A stretch of DNA of 64,000 nt from Streptomyces vinaceus (GCF_008704935.1 NZ_CP023692.1:310001-374000); one strand, 5' to 3'; positions 8,447-17,204 are shown, numbered from the stretch's first letter. Translations and numbers: made by a program. Notes: a model not told the origin generated them from the sequence alone.

Positions 8447-9391
8447 ATGTCCTCCACCCCGCCCTGGAACGTCCGACGACTGCCGGCCGCCGATGGCCGC
8501 GTCTTCCTGGTCACCGGCGGCAACGCCGGCATCGGGTACTTCGTCGCGGAGCAGCTGTCGGCGACCGGAGCCACCGTCGTACTCGGCAGCCGCAGCCCCG
8601 CCAAGGCCGAGGCCGCCACGGTTTCGATCCGCGCGCGCGTGCCCGGCGCACGGGTACGGGCCGTACGGATGGACCTCGCCGACCTCCCGTCGCTCGAAAC
8701 GGCGGTGGAGTCCATGGGGGTGGATCGCCTCGACGCGGTGGTCCACAACGCCGGTGTCGCGCTCGACGACCCGCCGCGCAGGGAGACCGCGGACGGGCAC
8801 GAGCTCATGTTCGGCACGAACCACCTCGGGCACTTCGCGCTGACCCGGTGGCTGATGCCCCTGCTGTCGGCCGCGCCGGCGGCCCGCGTCGTGACCATGG
8901 GCAGCTTCGCCGCGAAGTCCGAGCGGCTCGACCTGGACGACCCGCAATCCCGGAGGGACTACGAGCCCAAGCGCACCTACGGTCGCTCGAAGCTGGCACA
9001 GATGTACTTCGGCATCGAACTCGATCGGCGCCTGCGCGCAGCCGGCAGTCCGGTCGTGAGCGTGGTCGCCCATCCCGGCGGCGCGCTGGACTCGCTGACC
9101 CCGTCGCGCCCACCGCTGCACGTGCGGACCACCGGCGCACGGCTGGGCGCGGCGCCCGCGGCCCTCCTCGTCCAGGGCAAGCACGCCGGAGCGTGGCCCG
9201 CGGTCCGGGCGGTCCTCGATCCGGCCGTACGCGGAGGCGAGCTGTGGGGACCGCGCGTCTTCGGCCTGCGCGGAGAGCCCCGACGCGAACCGGTGTGGAA
9301 CCACCTGAGCGACCCCCGCGTCGCCGCGCGGCTGTGGGAGGCGAGCTGCGACCTGACCGGAGTCGATTTCCGGACCGTCCTCCACGTCTGA
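8447..9391 (+). CDS. Short-chain dehydrogenase/reductase (SDR)
   Basis: NAD(P)-dependent oxidoreductase of 314 residues. Rossmann motif VTGGNAGIGYFVAEQL (TGxxxGIG, ~20-35), the adenine-pocket DLADL, HNAG in place of NNAG, catalytic Ser in VVTMGSFA and the YGRSKLAQ active site (YxxxK) are all visible. The C-terminus (HPGGALDSLTPSRPP) resembles the retinol-dehydrogenase/WW-oxidoreductase-like subgroup. The frame is open from 8321, but ATG at 8447 is chosen because SDR homology starts within 20 residues; GGGAG lies about 10 nt upstream. Divergent from the MFS gene; the dyad between them might serve both. Substrate unknown. Confidence 0.88.
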   Translation: MSSTPPWNVRRLPAADGRVFLVTGGNAGIGYFVAEQLSATGATVVLGSRSPAKAEAATVSIRARVPGARVRAVRMDLADLPSLETAVESMGVDRLDAVVHNAGVALDDPPRRETADGHELMFGTNHLGHFALTRWLMPLLSAAPAARVVTMGSFAAKSERLDLDDPQSRRDYEPKRTYGRSKLAQMYFGIELDRRLRAAGSPVVSVVAHPGGALDSLTPSRPPLHVRTTGARLGAAPAALLVQGKHAGAWPAVRAVLDPAVRGGELWGPRVFGLRGEPRREPVWNHLSDPRVAARLWEASCDLTGVDFRTVLHV

Positions 9392-9554
9392 CGGACGGGC
9401 GCACGCCCCCTGCGCGCAACTGCTCCTCCCCCGCCCGCACTTGTCGGACGCTCCGGGCGGGAGGACAGTGAGGGCGGCGCGAACGGGGGCGGCACCGCCG
9501 GCTCCCGCGCGTCACGGACGGCGCACCGGATCCGAGGAACAGGAGCCCAGGGGC

Positions 9555-10349
9555 ATGCCCATCCAGCAGACGATCGACCACCCCACCAACTGGATCATCG
9601 AGGTGGACATCAAGGACGTGAGCGCGCTCGCCCTGCACGGCGCACCCGCCGGCGAGCGGCTCGTGGTCTTCGTGGCGGAGACCCACCACAACACTCGGTA
9701 CGACAGCGACCGGCGCGACGCGCTCATCCGGCAGCTGTCCTCGCACCCCAAGGTCACCCTCGTGGTCGAGCGGGACCTCAGCCCCATTCAGGCGGCGCCC
9801 AACATGGTGGTGGAGAGCACCCCGGACCTCTCCTCCGGCGACCCCGAGCGCGACGACACCGTGATCGCACAGCTCGTCGACCACCTGAACCGGCTGCCTC
9901 CCGGGCAGAAGGGCCGGTCGATCGTGTTCCTCTTCGGGGACGACCACTTCGCCAAGCTCCGCAGCCGGCTCGACGCCGCCCTCCCGGAACCGGTGACGCT
10001 GCGTCATTTCCCCTCCATCCGGGACCAGATGGACGCCCTGAGCCTGGCCGCCCCGGCGCCCGGCCCGGGCGACCGGCCGATCGGCTGGGTGCGTACCGGT
10101 CAGTTCGCGGCGAACGAAGGGCAGGAGGCCCTCAACTGCGACCTCCTGCGCCGCGGCCTCGTCCCGGTCCCCTATCAGGTCCACGTCCACGCGCCGGAGG
10201 TCTTCGCCTGGGGGAAACTGGGTTTCCTCCTCCACTCCTCGAACCAGTCGATCATCGACCGCGGCGCCGAGCTCGCCAACGAGGGCACGCTTCCCCTGAT
10301 GATTCGCGACCCGCAGGAGATCAGGGGCCGCGAAGGCCGTGTCGGCTAG
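9555..10349 (+). CDS. Unknown protein with ChaN/erythromycin-esterase-like motifs
   Basis: 264-residue cytosolic protein of unknown function. The N-terminal part reads LVVFVAETHHNTRYDSDRR, then about 30 residues on VTLVVERDLSP. The spacing of an E(T)HxN motif and a later ER motif recalls the ChaN / erythromycin-esterase / TIKI fold, in which such residues bind metal or act in catalysis; this is an inference. A later segment (IVFLFGDDHFAKLRSRL) looks like a strand ending in DDH. No signal peptide or membrane helix. ATG at 9555 is preferred over upstream in-frame starts because AGGAG lies about 9 nt before it. It stands alone after the SDR. Confidence 0.6.
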   Translation: MPIQQTIDHPTNWIIEVDIKDVSALALHGAPAGERLVVFVAETHHNTRYDSDRRDALIRQLSSHPKVTLVVERDLSPIQAAPNMVVESTPDLSSGDPERDDTVIAQLVDHLNRLPPGQKGRSIVFLFGDDHFAKLRSRLDAALPEPVTLRHFPSIRDQMDALSLAAPAPGPGDRPIGWVRTGQFAANEGQEALNCDLLRRGLVPVPYQVHVHAPEVFAWGKLGFLLHSSNQSIIDRGAELANEGTLPLMIRDPQEIRGREGRVG

Positions 10350-10407
10350 GACACGCCCTCGGTCGCGGTCCCGGCCGCCGGCGCGGCCGGGACCGTGGCG
10401 CGTCGGC

Positions 10408-10590
10408 GCCTCTCCCGAAGAGTTCTCCGCCTCGGTCTCGGCCGTCGACGAGGACCTCAAGGGGCAGGTCGGGGAGTTGCAACGGCGCCGTGGCCGCATC
10501 GCCGAACTGGCCGTGGGGGAAGCCCTGTTCCTGGCGCCGGACGTCGTGACCCTGCCGGAGCGGCTCCGCGAGATCGGACACGGCTCCTGA
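10408..10590 (+). pseudogene. MerR-family regulator fragment
   Basis: The reading frame gives EEFSASVSAVDEDLKG, then LQRRRGRIAELAVGEALFLA and VVTLPERLREIG. This matches the linker/dimerisation helix of MerR-type regulators, whose HTH (about 70 residues) should precede it but is absent. The frame stops after GHGS, before an effector domain. It is best read as an internal fragment of a deleted regulator. No ribosome site or start codon fits. It lies just before the metE riboswitch. Confidence 0.45.
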
Positions 10591-10674
10591 CCGGTCGGGC
10601 ATCGAGGCCGCGTCTCATTTCGCCATCCGAATGGTGAACAGGACTCGCCGCTGGGCGATCCGGCGCCCTAGGGT

Positions 10675-10885
10675 GGCCGGTGCAGCTGGTTCGCCCCGTC
10701 AGCCAGGCGGGATGCGTCGCAAGAGGGAACCCGGTGGGAATCCGGGACTGCCCCGCAGCGGTGAGCGGGAACGACCGCCGTCATACGCACTGGGACCGGA
10801 CGACGGTCCTGGGAAGCGACGGCCACTAGGTGCCCGCCGGGAAACCGGCAGGCGTGCCCGCGAGTCCGAAGACCTGCCCGTTGCC
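10675..10885 (+). promoter_or_regulatory. Cobalamin riboswitch upstream of metE (long form)
   Basis: Full-length AdoCbl-type leader. Seen in order: an early stem region (GCAGCTGGTTCGCC), the core AACCCGGTGGGAATCCGGGA with CTGCCCCGCAGCGGT, the peripheral arm GACCGGACGACGGTCC, GAAGCGACGGCCACTAGG, and the B12-box-like 3' segment GAGTCCGAAGACCTGCC ending at 10879. About 180 nt separate it from the metE GTG. Family knowledge: B12-bound RNA represses metE, since MetH can work when B12 is available. Ends are approximate. Confidence 0.93.
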
Positions 10886-11066
10886 CGCGCGCGGACGATT
10901 CCCCGTGCGGCCATTCCGGTGACCTCGTGGGCGGGTCGGCGCACATATCGAGCGGCACGCGCGGCGGTGTTCTCCCGCCCCGGCGGCGCGCCCGGTCTGT
11001 CGTTCCCTTCGCGTCCGCGTCCCGTCCCCGGGATGTTCCTGGACACATCTCGCGAAGGAGAGATCC

Positions 11067-13388
11067 GTGACAGCCAAGCCCGCAGCCGCGGCAGCCCGAG
11101 CCACCGTCCACGGCTACCCCCGCCAAGGACAGCACCGCGAACTGAAGAAGGCCGTCGAGGGCTACTGGAAGGGCCGCGTCACCGCCGACGCCCTGCGGCG
11201 GACCGCGGCAGATCTGCGCCGGTCCCACTGGCAGCAGCTGGCCGACGCCGGCATCACCGAGGTGCCGACCGGTGACTTCTCGTACTACGACCACGTCCTG
11301 GACACCAGCGTCATGGTCGGCGCCGTCCCCGAGCGCCACCGCGCGGCCGTCGCGGCCGACCGCCTGGACGGCTACTTCGCGATGGCCCGCGGCACCCAGG
11401 ACGTGGCCCCGCTGGAGATGACCAAGTGGTTCGACACGAACTACCACTACCTGGTCCCCGAGCTCGGTCCGGACACGGTCTTCACCGCCGACCCCGGCAA
11501 GCAGGTCGCCGAGCTGGAGGAGGCCCTCGCGCTCGGGCACACCGCCCGCCCGGTCCTCGTCGGCCCCCTCACCTACCTGCTGCTGGCCAAGCCCGCGCCC
11601 GGCGTGGCCGCCGACTTCCAGCCGATCACGCTGCTCGACCGGCTCCTGCCCGTGTACGCCCGGGTCCTGGCCGAGCTGCGCGCCGCGGGCGCCGAGTGGG
11701 TCCAGCTGGACGAGCCCGCGCTGGTCCAGGACCGCACCCCGGCCGACCTGAACGCCGCCGCCCGCGCCTACCGCGAGCTCGGTGCGCTGACCGAGCGGCC
11801 CAAGCTGCTCGTCGCCTCCTACTTCGGCCGGCTCGGCGAGGCCCTCCAGGTGCTGGCCGCGGCCCCGGTCGAAGGCCTGGCCCTCGATTTCACGGCGGGC
11901 GGCGCCGCGAACCTCGCCGACCTCGCCGCCGTCGGCGGGCTCCCCGGCAAGCGCCTGGTCGCCGGTGTGGTCGACGGCCGCAACGTCTGGATCAACGACT
12001 ACCAGAAGTCCCTGACCACCCTCGGTACCCTCCTGGGCCTCGCCGGCCAGGTGGACGTGGCCGCGTCCTGCTCCCTCCTGCACGTGCCGCTCGACGCGAG
12101 CGCCGAGCGGGACATCGATCCGCAGATCCGGCGCTGGCTCGCCTTCGCCCGCCAGAAGACCACCGAGATCGCCACGCTCGCCCGCGGCCTCGCCCGGGGC
12201 ACGGACTCCATCGCGGCCCAACTGGCCGCCAACCGCGCCGACCTGGCGTCCCGGGCATCCTCCTCGATCACCCGTGACCCCGCCGTCCGCGCCCGTACCG
12301 CCGCGATCACCGATGCCGACGGGCGGCGCTCGCAGCCCTACGCGCAGCGCACCGCGGCCCAGCGCGCCCTCCTCGGGCTGCCGTTGCTGCCCACCACGAC
12401 CATCGGCTCCTTCCCCCAGACGAACGAGCTGCGCACCGCGCGCGCCGACCTGCGGGCCGGCCGCATCGGCACCGCCGGCTACGAGGAGCGGATCAAGGAC
12501 GAGATCCGCGAGGTGCTCTCCTTCCAGGAGAAGGCCGGTCTGGACGTCCTGGTGCACGGCGAGCCCGAACGCAACGACATGGTGCAGTACTTCGCCGAGC
12601 AGCTCACCGGCTACCTCGCCACGCAGCACGGCTGGGTGCAGTCGTACGGCACCCGCTACGTCCGGCCGCCGGTCCTGGCCGGGGACATCTCCCGCCCGGA
12701 GCCGATGACCGTCCGCTGGACCACGTACGCCCAGTCCCAGACGTCCAGGCCGGTCAAGGCCATGCTGACCGGCCCGGTCACGATGCTCGCCTGGTCCTTC
12801 GTACGCGACGACCAGCCGCTCGGCGAGACCGCGCGGCAGGTCGCCCTCGCCCTGCGCGACGAGGTCGACGACCTCGAAGCCGCCGGGACCTCGGTGATCC
12901 AGGTCGACGAACCCGCCCTGCGGGAGACCCTGCCGCTGCGCGCGGCCGACCACGCCGAGTACCTCGCGTGGGCCACCGAGTCCTTCCGCCTCACCACCGG
13001 CGGCGTCCGGCCGGACACCCAGATCCACACGCACATGTGCTACGCGGAGTTCGGCGATATCGTCCAGGCCATCGACGACCTCGACGCCGACGTGATCAGC
13101 CTGGAGGCCGCCCGCTCCCACATGCAGGTCGCCGGCGAACTGGCCGCGCACGGCTACCCCCGCGAGGCCGGCCCCGGTGTCTGGGACATCCACTCCCCGC
13201 GCGTTCCGAGCACCGAGGAGGCGGCCGCGCTGCTGCGGAGGGGGCTCCGGGCCATCCCCGCCGAACGGCTCTGGGTCAACCCGGACTGCGGCCTCAAGAC
13301 CCGCGGCTGGACCGAGACCCGCGCCTCCCTGGAACATCTCGTCGCGGCCGCGCATGAGGTCCGCGCGGAACTCACGGCCGGCGACTGA
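11067..13388 (+). CDS. metE: Cobalamin-independent methionine synthase
   Basis: 5-methyltetrahydropteroyltriglutamate-homocysteine methyltransferase (773 residues, the normal length), making methionine without B12. It has the two-barrel MetE plan: N-terminal domain ([27 protein letters not shown]) and a C-terminal catalytic barrel starting near [14 protein letters not shown]. Zinc ligands are visible in [13 protein letters not shown] (His and Cys) and [11 protein letters not shown] (Cys). The GTG start at 11067 has AAGGAG at good spacing. Controlled by the cobalamin riboswitch just upstream, so it should be silent in B12-replete cells. Neighbouring genes downstream form a B12 acquisition locus, consistent with shared ligand control. 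A hairpin terminator follows. Confidence 0.98.
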   Translation: MTAKPAAAAARATVHGYPRQGQHRELKKAVEGYWKGRVTADALRRTAADLRRSHWQQLADAGITEVPTGDFSYYDHVLDTSVMVGAVPERHRAAVAADRLDGYFAMARGTQDVAPLEMTKWFDTNYHYLVPELGPDTVFTADPGKQVAELEEALALGHTARPVLVGPLTYLLLAKPAPGVAADFQPITLLDRLLPVYARVLAELRAAGAEWVQLDEPALVQDRTPADLNAAARAYRELGALTERPKLLVASYFGRLGEALQVLAAAPVEGLALDFTAGGAANLADLAAVGGLPGKRLVAGVVDGRNVWINDYQKSLTTLGTLLGLAGQVDVAASCSLLHVPLDASAERDIDPQIRRWLAFARQKTTEIATLARGLARGTDSIAAQLAANRADLASRASSSITRDPAVRARTAAITDADGRRSQPYAQRTAAQRALLGLPLLPTTTIGSFPQTNELRTARADLRAGRIGTAGYEERIKDEIREVLSFQEKAGLDVLVHGEPERNDMVQYFAEQLTGYLATQHGWVQSYGTRYVRPPVLAGDISRPEPMTVRWTTYAQSQTSRPVKAMLTGPVTMLAWSFVRDDQPLGETARQVALALRDEVDDLEAAGTSVIQVDEPALRETLPLRAADHAEYLAWATESFRLTTGGVRPDTQIHTHMCYAEFGDIVQAIDDLDADVISLEAARSHMQVAGELAAHGYPREAGPGVWDIHSPRVPSTEEAAALLRRGLRAIPAERLWVNPDCGLKTRGWTETRASLEHLVAAAHEVRAELTAGD

Positions 13389-13460
13389 CCCCCTGACGCG
13401 CGGGCGGTGCGTGCCGAAGTACGCTTCCACGCACTGCTCTTCGGCCCGTACGATGCGTTC

Positions 13461-13486
13461 TGCTCCGGCCCACCGCGGCCGGAGCA
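13461..13486 (+). terminator. Hairpin terminator after metE
   Basis: TGCTCCGGCC, 6-nt loop, GGCCGGAGCA: perfect 10-bp stem, 72 nt after the metE stop and just before the next riboswitch. No U-run, as is usual in Streptomyces. Confidence 0.65.
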
Positions 13487-13494
13487 CACAACCG

Positions 13495-13610
13495 AATGCA
13501 TGCACAACTGGGGGAAGCCGGTGGGAATCCGGCGCTGACCTGCAACCGTGAACGGCGCCCGGTGCGCCGTGAGTCGGAGAACCCGGGGTGGGATGTGCAC
13601 CGCTTCCCAC
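13495..13610 (+). promoter_or_regulatory. Cobalamin riboswitch upstream of secreted DUF4430 gene (short form)
   Basis: Core GGGGGAAGCCGGTGGGAATC followed by CGGCGCTGACCTGCAACCGT is the conserved cobalamin-aptamer segment; GCGCCCGGTGCGCC forms the next arm, then GAGTCGGAGAACCC. It is much shorter than the metE leader and lacks the long peripheral arm. It ends about 145 nt before the ATG at 13753, so it should make the DUF4430 gene B12-repressed. Confidence 0.9.
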
Positions 13611-13752
13611 TGTCACGGTCTGCAGTCCGAAGCCCCAGCCTGACCCGGCACCCGGGTGCGCTCCCCTCCAGGGCGTGCGCACGGGGTGTGCGCGGGTGGG
13701 GGTCGAAGGGTTCGCGCCGGCAGACCCGAAGATCCCACCAGGAAGGCTCTCC

Positions 13753-14241
13753 ATGCGCCAGATCCTCGTCCGCCGCTCCGTGATCACCACGGCCGCCCTC
13801 GGTCTCGCCCTCGCCACCGCTCCGGCCGCGGCCGAGGCGAAGTCCAAGCCGGACACGAACGCGGCGGTCAAGGTGGACGTGACCGTCCAGGGCCCCGACG
13901 GGCTGCTGTTCAAGGGCAAGGTCAAGACCAAGGGCCACGACGTCACCACCGTGACCGGCGGCACCCACCAGTGCGACGGCACCAACGGCGGCGCCCACCC
14001 GTCCAAGGTCCCCACCCCGACCGCGGCCCTCGACGACGCCGCCCACAAGAAGGGCTTCACCTGGGACGGCACCTGGTACGCGTCCTTCGACGACTACTCC
14101 GTCGACACCATAAAGAACGTCAGCGGCGGCGGCTCCGCCTACTGGAGCATCGCCGTCAACGGCACCCCCACCCCGGTCGGCGGCTGCCAGTTCAAGCTGA
14201 GCGCCGGCGATCAGGTGTCCTTCACCTGGACGTCCTTCTAG
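13753..14241 (+). CDS. Secreted DUF4430 (transcobalamin beta-domain-like) protein
   Basis: 162-residue exported protein. Residues 1-28 are a Sec signal peptide (RRSVITTAALGLALA, cleavage near AAAEA). The rest is one DUF4430 domain, the family that forms the C-terminal domain of animal transcobalamin and intrinsic factor: VDVTVQGPDGLLFKGKV at the start and AYWSIAVNGTPTPVGGCQFK, LSAGDQVSFTWTSF at the end, with two Cys (HQCDG, GGCQF) that could pair. ATG at 13753 has AGGAAGG 8 nt upstream. Behind its own cobalamin riboswitch, it is inferred to bind cobalamin or a corrinoid outside the cell. Its TAG stop overlaps the CTAG target site of an inserted IS, so the protein is intact but has lost its nearby terminator. 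Confidence 0.85.
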   Translation: MRQILVRRSVITTAALGLALATAPAAAEAKSKPDTNAAVKVDVTVQGPDGLLFKGKVKTKGHDVTTVTGGTHQCDGTNGGAHPSKVPTPTAALDDAAHKKGFTWDGTWYASFDDYSVDTIKNVSGGGSAYWSIAVNGTPTPVGGCQFKLSAGDQVSFTWTSF

Positions 14242-14258
14242 AGCCTGTCGTCAAAGTG
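14242..14258. repeat. Left terminal inverted repeat of the IS
   Basis: AGCCTGTCGTCAAAGTG; positions 3-17 match perfectly the complement of the right end at 15593-15609. Flanked on the outside by CTAG. Confidence 0.8.
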
Positions 14259-14283
14259 ATCTTGGGTTGTGGATCATGGAGTG

Positions 14284-15116
14284 ATGATATGCCGCCATGA
14301 ACTGTCCGATGCCGAGTGGGAGCTCATACGTCCCTTGCTGCCCCGGCCTGCGCTGGGGCGGCCCCGGCAGGACGACCGGATGGTCCTCAACGGGATCGTA
14401 TGGAAGTTCCGCACCGGTGTCCCCTGGCGGGACGTGCCCGAGCGGTACGGCCCGTGGGCCAGCCTCCACACCCGCTTCCGGCGCTGGGCGGCGGACGGCA
14501 CGTTCGACCGGATGCTGCGGGCCGCGCAGGCGAACGCGGACGCGGCGGGTGACATCGACTGGCTGGTGTCGGTCGATTCCACCATCGTCCGCGCCCACCA
14601 GCACGCCGCCGGGGCCCGAAAAGGGGGCACCAAAACCCGGCCCTCGGCCGGTCCCGGGGCGGCCTGACCAGCAAGGTCCACCTCGCCTGCGACGCGACCG
14701 GCCGCCCGCTCGCATTCGTCCTGACGGGCGGGAACACCAACGACTGCACCCGGTTCACCGCGGTGATGGACGCCATCCAGGTGCCCCGCCTCGGACCGGG
14801 CCGGCCCCGGAGCAGACCCGATCGCGTCATCGGCGACAGGGGCTATAGCTCCAAGGCGATCCGCACCTGGCTGCGGCGCCGCGGCATCAGGCACACCATC
14901 CCTGAGCGTGCCGACCAGGTGCGCAACCGGGCCCGGAAAGGAAGCCTCGGCGGCCCACCTCCGGCCTTCGACAAGGAGGTCTACAAGCACCGCAAGGTCG
15001 TGGAACGGTGCTTCAACCGCTTGAAGCAATGGCGCGGGATAGCCACCCGATACGACAAGACCGCCGAGTCCCACCAAGCAGCCGTCTCCCTCGCCTCGCT
15101 CCTGATGTGGGCGTGA
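14284..15116 (+). CDS. IS5-family transposase, two frames joined by programmed -1 frameshift
   Basis: DDE transposase encoded in two overlapping frames. OrfA (from 14284; stop 14665-14667) has the N-terminal DUF4096 segment LSDAEWELIRPLLP, then IVWKFRTGVPWRDVPERYG and the first catalytic Asp in WLVSVDSTIVRAHQH. OrfB continues with RSRGGLTSKVHLACDATGRP, FVLTGGNTNDCTRF, the second Asp in VIGDRGYSS and YKHRKVVERCFNRLKQWRGI with the catalytic Glu. OrfB has no start of its own. CGAAAAGGGGGC at 14617-14628 holds the slippery A-AAA-GGG run, and moving back one base joins the frames exactly. All catalytic residues are present, so the element may be active. An ATG at 14763 inside OrfB is not a real start. 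Confidence 0.88.
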
Positions 15117-15133
15117 CACGTTGAAGTCACTTC

Positions 15134-15544
15134 TTACAGGGGCTCTCCGGCGCGACGGTCAGTCCGAGAAAGGACTCCGGTAACGGACGCTGAGAACGGC
15201 TCTCGTTCGGTGCGCGGCAGCGGCACTTCGACCAGTTTGCCGTCATAGATCATCCATAGGCCGAAGCAGTCGTCCTCCTCGTCACGAACGAGGACTTGAA
15301 CGGAGTGCGGATCCGGCCATGCCAGAGACTCCAGGTGGCTCAGCAACCCACGCCAGTTGTGGCGGATGAACTGAACAACCCACGCGTAACACTCTTCGGA
15401 CGGCGTGCGCAGCCCGGCGAACATATGGTCATCCACCGGTGTGAAGCACTGGTGCCAATCCCGGCTGTCGCTGGGGCGAGTGAGGGGTTCCATGACCTCT
15501 TCGGCCCGTCGCGCCAGGACGATGACCTCTGTGTATCGACTCAT
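15134..15544 (-). CDS. Passenger ORF of the IS, unknown function
   Basis: 136-residue soluble protein lying between the transposase and the right inverted repeat. It starts MSRYTEVIVLARRAEEVMEP, contains WHQCFTPVDDHMFAGL and FIRHNWRGLLSHLESLAWP, and a strand-rich C-terminal half (VQVLVRDEEDDCFGLWMIYD). No transposition motif, signal or membrane helix. Composition is less extreme in GC and more mixed in residues than the surroundings, supporting import with the element. The general look is of a small immunity-type or hypothetical protein of streptomycetes, but that is only an impression. Its TAA stop falls in the end-like sequence at 15129-15144. Ribosome site is weak. Confidence 0.55.
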   Translation of the reverse strand: MSRYTEVIVLARRAEEVMEPLTRPSDSRDWHQCFTPVDDHMFAGLRTPSEECYAWVVQFIRHNWRGLLSHLESLAWPDPHSVQVLVRDEEDDCFGLWMIYDGKLVEVPLPRTEREPFSASVTGVLSRTDRRAGEPL

Positions 15545-15620
15545 CAGCCCATCATGACCGTGCCCCGTCAGAATGGGACCGAGAGGCGATCACACTTTGA
15601 CGACAGGTCCTAGTCCGGTA

Positions 15621-15658
15621 CTCGGGGGCCGCGGACCCGAAGGTCCGCGGCCCCCGAG
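15621..15658. terminator. Strong bidirectional hairpin terminator
   Basis: Perfect 17-bp stem, CTCGGGGGCCGCGGACC, tetraloop CGAA, then the complement. It lies 13 nt past the 15671 gene stop (minus strand). Before the IS inserted, it was also about 7 nt past the stop of the 13753 DUF4430 gene, serving both convergent genes. Confidence 0.85.
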
Positions 15659-15670
15659 GGTGTTGGGTGA

Positions 15671-17083
15671 TCAGGCGCCCCATCGCAGGGCGATGGTGTC
15701 GCCCACGTTGACGACCTGGCCCCGGGCGGCGGCGGCGAAGGCCGAGCCGTCGATGCTCACCTTCCAGGTGCCGGAGCCGCTGTTGGCCTTGCCGTTGATG
15801 TCGGTGACGGTGCCGGACCCCGAGGCGGGGGTGACGCTCGTGACGCAGCCGGACGGGGTGGCCGCCGTGGTCGCCGCGTTCAGGACGTCGCCGAGGGTGG
15901 TGGTCGTACCGGTCGGGGTGAAGGCCACGGAGCAGACCTTGAGGTTGCCCGCGCCGTCGTCGACGGTGAGGGCCAGCTTGGTCGCGGTACCGGCGGTGAA
16001 GGCCGTCTGGGCGACCCACTGCGGGGCGCCGGGGGTGACAGGGACCGGCGGGGCCGCGGTGAATCCGCCGCCCGCGACGGCGCGCAGGGCGTCGATGGAG
16101 GCGTACGCGGACGGGGTGGTGTCGGTCGGCTTGTACTTGAAGCCGCCGGCCGGGTTGTACTGGTTGGCTATCAGGAAGTCGATCGGGGTCTTGCCCGCGA
16201 CGGTGAGGAAGTCTCCGGTCTGTGGGTTGAAGCCACAGGCGTTGAGGCCCGCGACGCCCCAGCCGTTGGAGCTGGTGTTGACCCCGTACAGGGAGTTGAA
16301 GGCACCGGTCGCGGTGACGAGCTTGCTCTTCAGGAAGTTCTTCGCCTGGACGACGTCCGTGTCCGTGTTGGGGACGCCGGAGACGCAGAGGGCCGCCATG
16401 GCCGCGCCGGTCATGTCCACATCGCCCGCCGAGTTGAGGACGGTCGGGTTGCCCTCGGCCTTGTTGTAGGTCCAGCCGCCGTCGACGTGCTGGTTGGCGC
16501 GGATCCGGGTGACCATCGAGTCCGTGAGCGCCTGCGGAACGCGCGCGCCGCCGGCCTGGGTCTTGGCGCCGCCCAGCGAAAGCGCGGCGAATACGGTGCC
16601 GTTGAAGTTCCCGGAGGGGCCGAAGTAGCCCGCCTCCGCCGTCTGCCAGTACGCGTAGATGTTCGCGACCAGGTTGCGGGAGGCCGAGACGCGGGCCGGG
16701 TCGATGCCGGCGGCGTACGCGTTCAGCGCGCCGCGCTCGTAGTCGGTGACGACCGGGGAGGCCGACGGCCAGCCGGACGTGGAGAGCAGGTTGCGGTAGA
16801 CGGACCGGGCGTTCTTCGTGGTGTCGCCACCGGGGTAGACGTCGACGACGGCCGTACCGGCGGCGGCGAAGGCGCTGAACGCCCACTCGTTGGACAGCCC
16901 GGAGCCGGCGTACGAACCGTCCGCCGCCTGCAGCGACTTGAGGTAGGCGACCCCATTGGTCTTGGACGCGGCGATCTGCGCGGGCGAGGAGGTCGCGAAG
17001 GCGGGCAGCGCGGTGAGGGCCAAGGCGCCGAGCGCGGCGGGCACCGCGAGCGCGAGGCGGCGGGAGGTACGGGGACGGGACAT
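15671..17083 (-). CDS. Secreted transcobalamin-like protein: alpha/alpha barrel + DUF4430
   Basis: 470-residue exported protein. Signal peptide 1-30 (SRRLALAVPAALGALALTA, then ALPAFA). Residues about 35-340 carry repeats of the prenyltransferase/squalene-cyclase alpha/alpha-barrel type (YLKSLQAADGSYAGSG; NQHVDGGWTYNKAEGN then DVDMTGAAMAAL; NQYNPAGGFKYKP then ASIDALRAV). The last ~110 residues are a DUF4430 domain ending GTWKVSIDGSAF, VVNVGDTIALRWGA. This order, alpha barrel then beta domain, is that of animal transcobalamin and intrinsic factor. ATG 17083 has AGGAG 7 nt upstream; longer upstream starts are rejected. A cobalamin riboswitch sits in its leader. Inferred role: extracellular corrinoid capture. 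No membrane anchor. Confidence 0.85.
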   Translation of the reverse strand: MSRPRTSRRLALAVPAALGALALTALPAFATSSPAQIAASKTNGVAYLKSLQAADGSYAGSGLSNEWAFSAFAAAGTAVVDVYPGGDTTKNARSVYRNLLSTSGWPSASPVVTDYERGALNAYAAGIDPARVSASRNLVANIYAYWQTAEAGYFGPSGNFNGTVFAALSLGGAKTQAGGARVPQALTDSMVTRIRANQHVDGGWTYNKAEGNPTVLNSAGDVDMTGAAMAALCVSGVPNTDTDVVQAKNFLKSKLVTATGAFNSLYGVNTSSNGWGVAGLNACGFNPQTGDFLTVAGKTPIDFLIANQYNPAGGFKYKPTDTTPSAYASIDALRAVAGGGFTAAPPVPVTPGAPQWVAQTAFTAGTATKLALTVDDGAGNLKVCSVAFTPTGTTTTLGDVLNAATTAATPSGCVTSVTPASGSGTVTDINGKANSGSGTWKVSIDGSAFAAAARGQVVNVGDTIALRWGA

Positions 17084-17204
17084 GGCCTGCTCCTGGAATC
17101 GGCGGACGCCGACCGCGTCCGGCACGCGCTCCGCCACCGCGCGGGGCGCACGGCGGGGCAAGCCGGAGGGCCGCCGTCCGGAACGCGTGGTACGGCTTCC
17201 TGTA

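Larger units (their letters stand above)
14242..15609 (+). mobile_element. IS5-family (IS427-group-like) insertion sequence with passenger ORF
   Basis: 1,368-bp element flanked by CTAG on both sides (14238-14241 and 15610-15613), a likely 4-bp target duplication. The ends carry inverted repeats sharing a perfect 15-bp core, CCTGTCGTCAAAGTG on the left (from 14244) and its complement CACTTTGACGACAGG on the right (to 15607). It holds a transposase read by -1 frameshifting and, downstream on the other strand, an unrelated 136-codon ORF. A second, weaker end-like sequence (CACTTCTTACAGG-GGCTC, 15129-15144) directly follows the transposase, suggesting an ancestral right end. Removal of the element restores TTCTAG followed by the 15621 terminator. 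Confidence 0.85.

Noticed and set aside
5345..10349. Small biosynthetic gene cluster (CoA ligase, MFS, SDR, unknown)
   Set aside because: Genes are on different strands with separate control regions, and there is no carrier protein, synthase or cyclase.
10668..14072. Minus-strand open frame of 1,134 codons across metE
   Set aside because: Opposite-strand shadow of metE and its leader in very GC-rich DNA; composition is Gly/Arg/Val-rich with no domain, and it covers two riboswitches.
14763..15116. Separate short ORF starting at ATG 14763
   Set aside because: It is the second half of the transposase, open upstream in the same frame and entered by frameshift.
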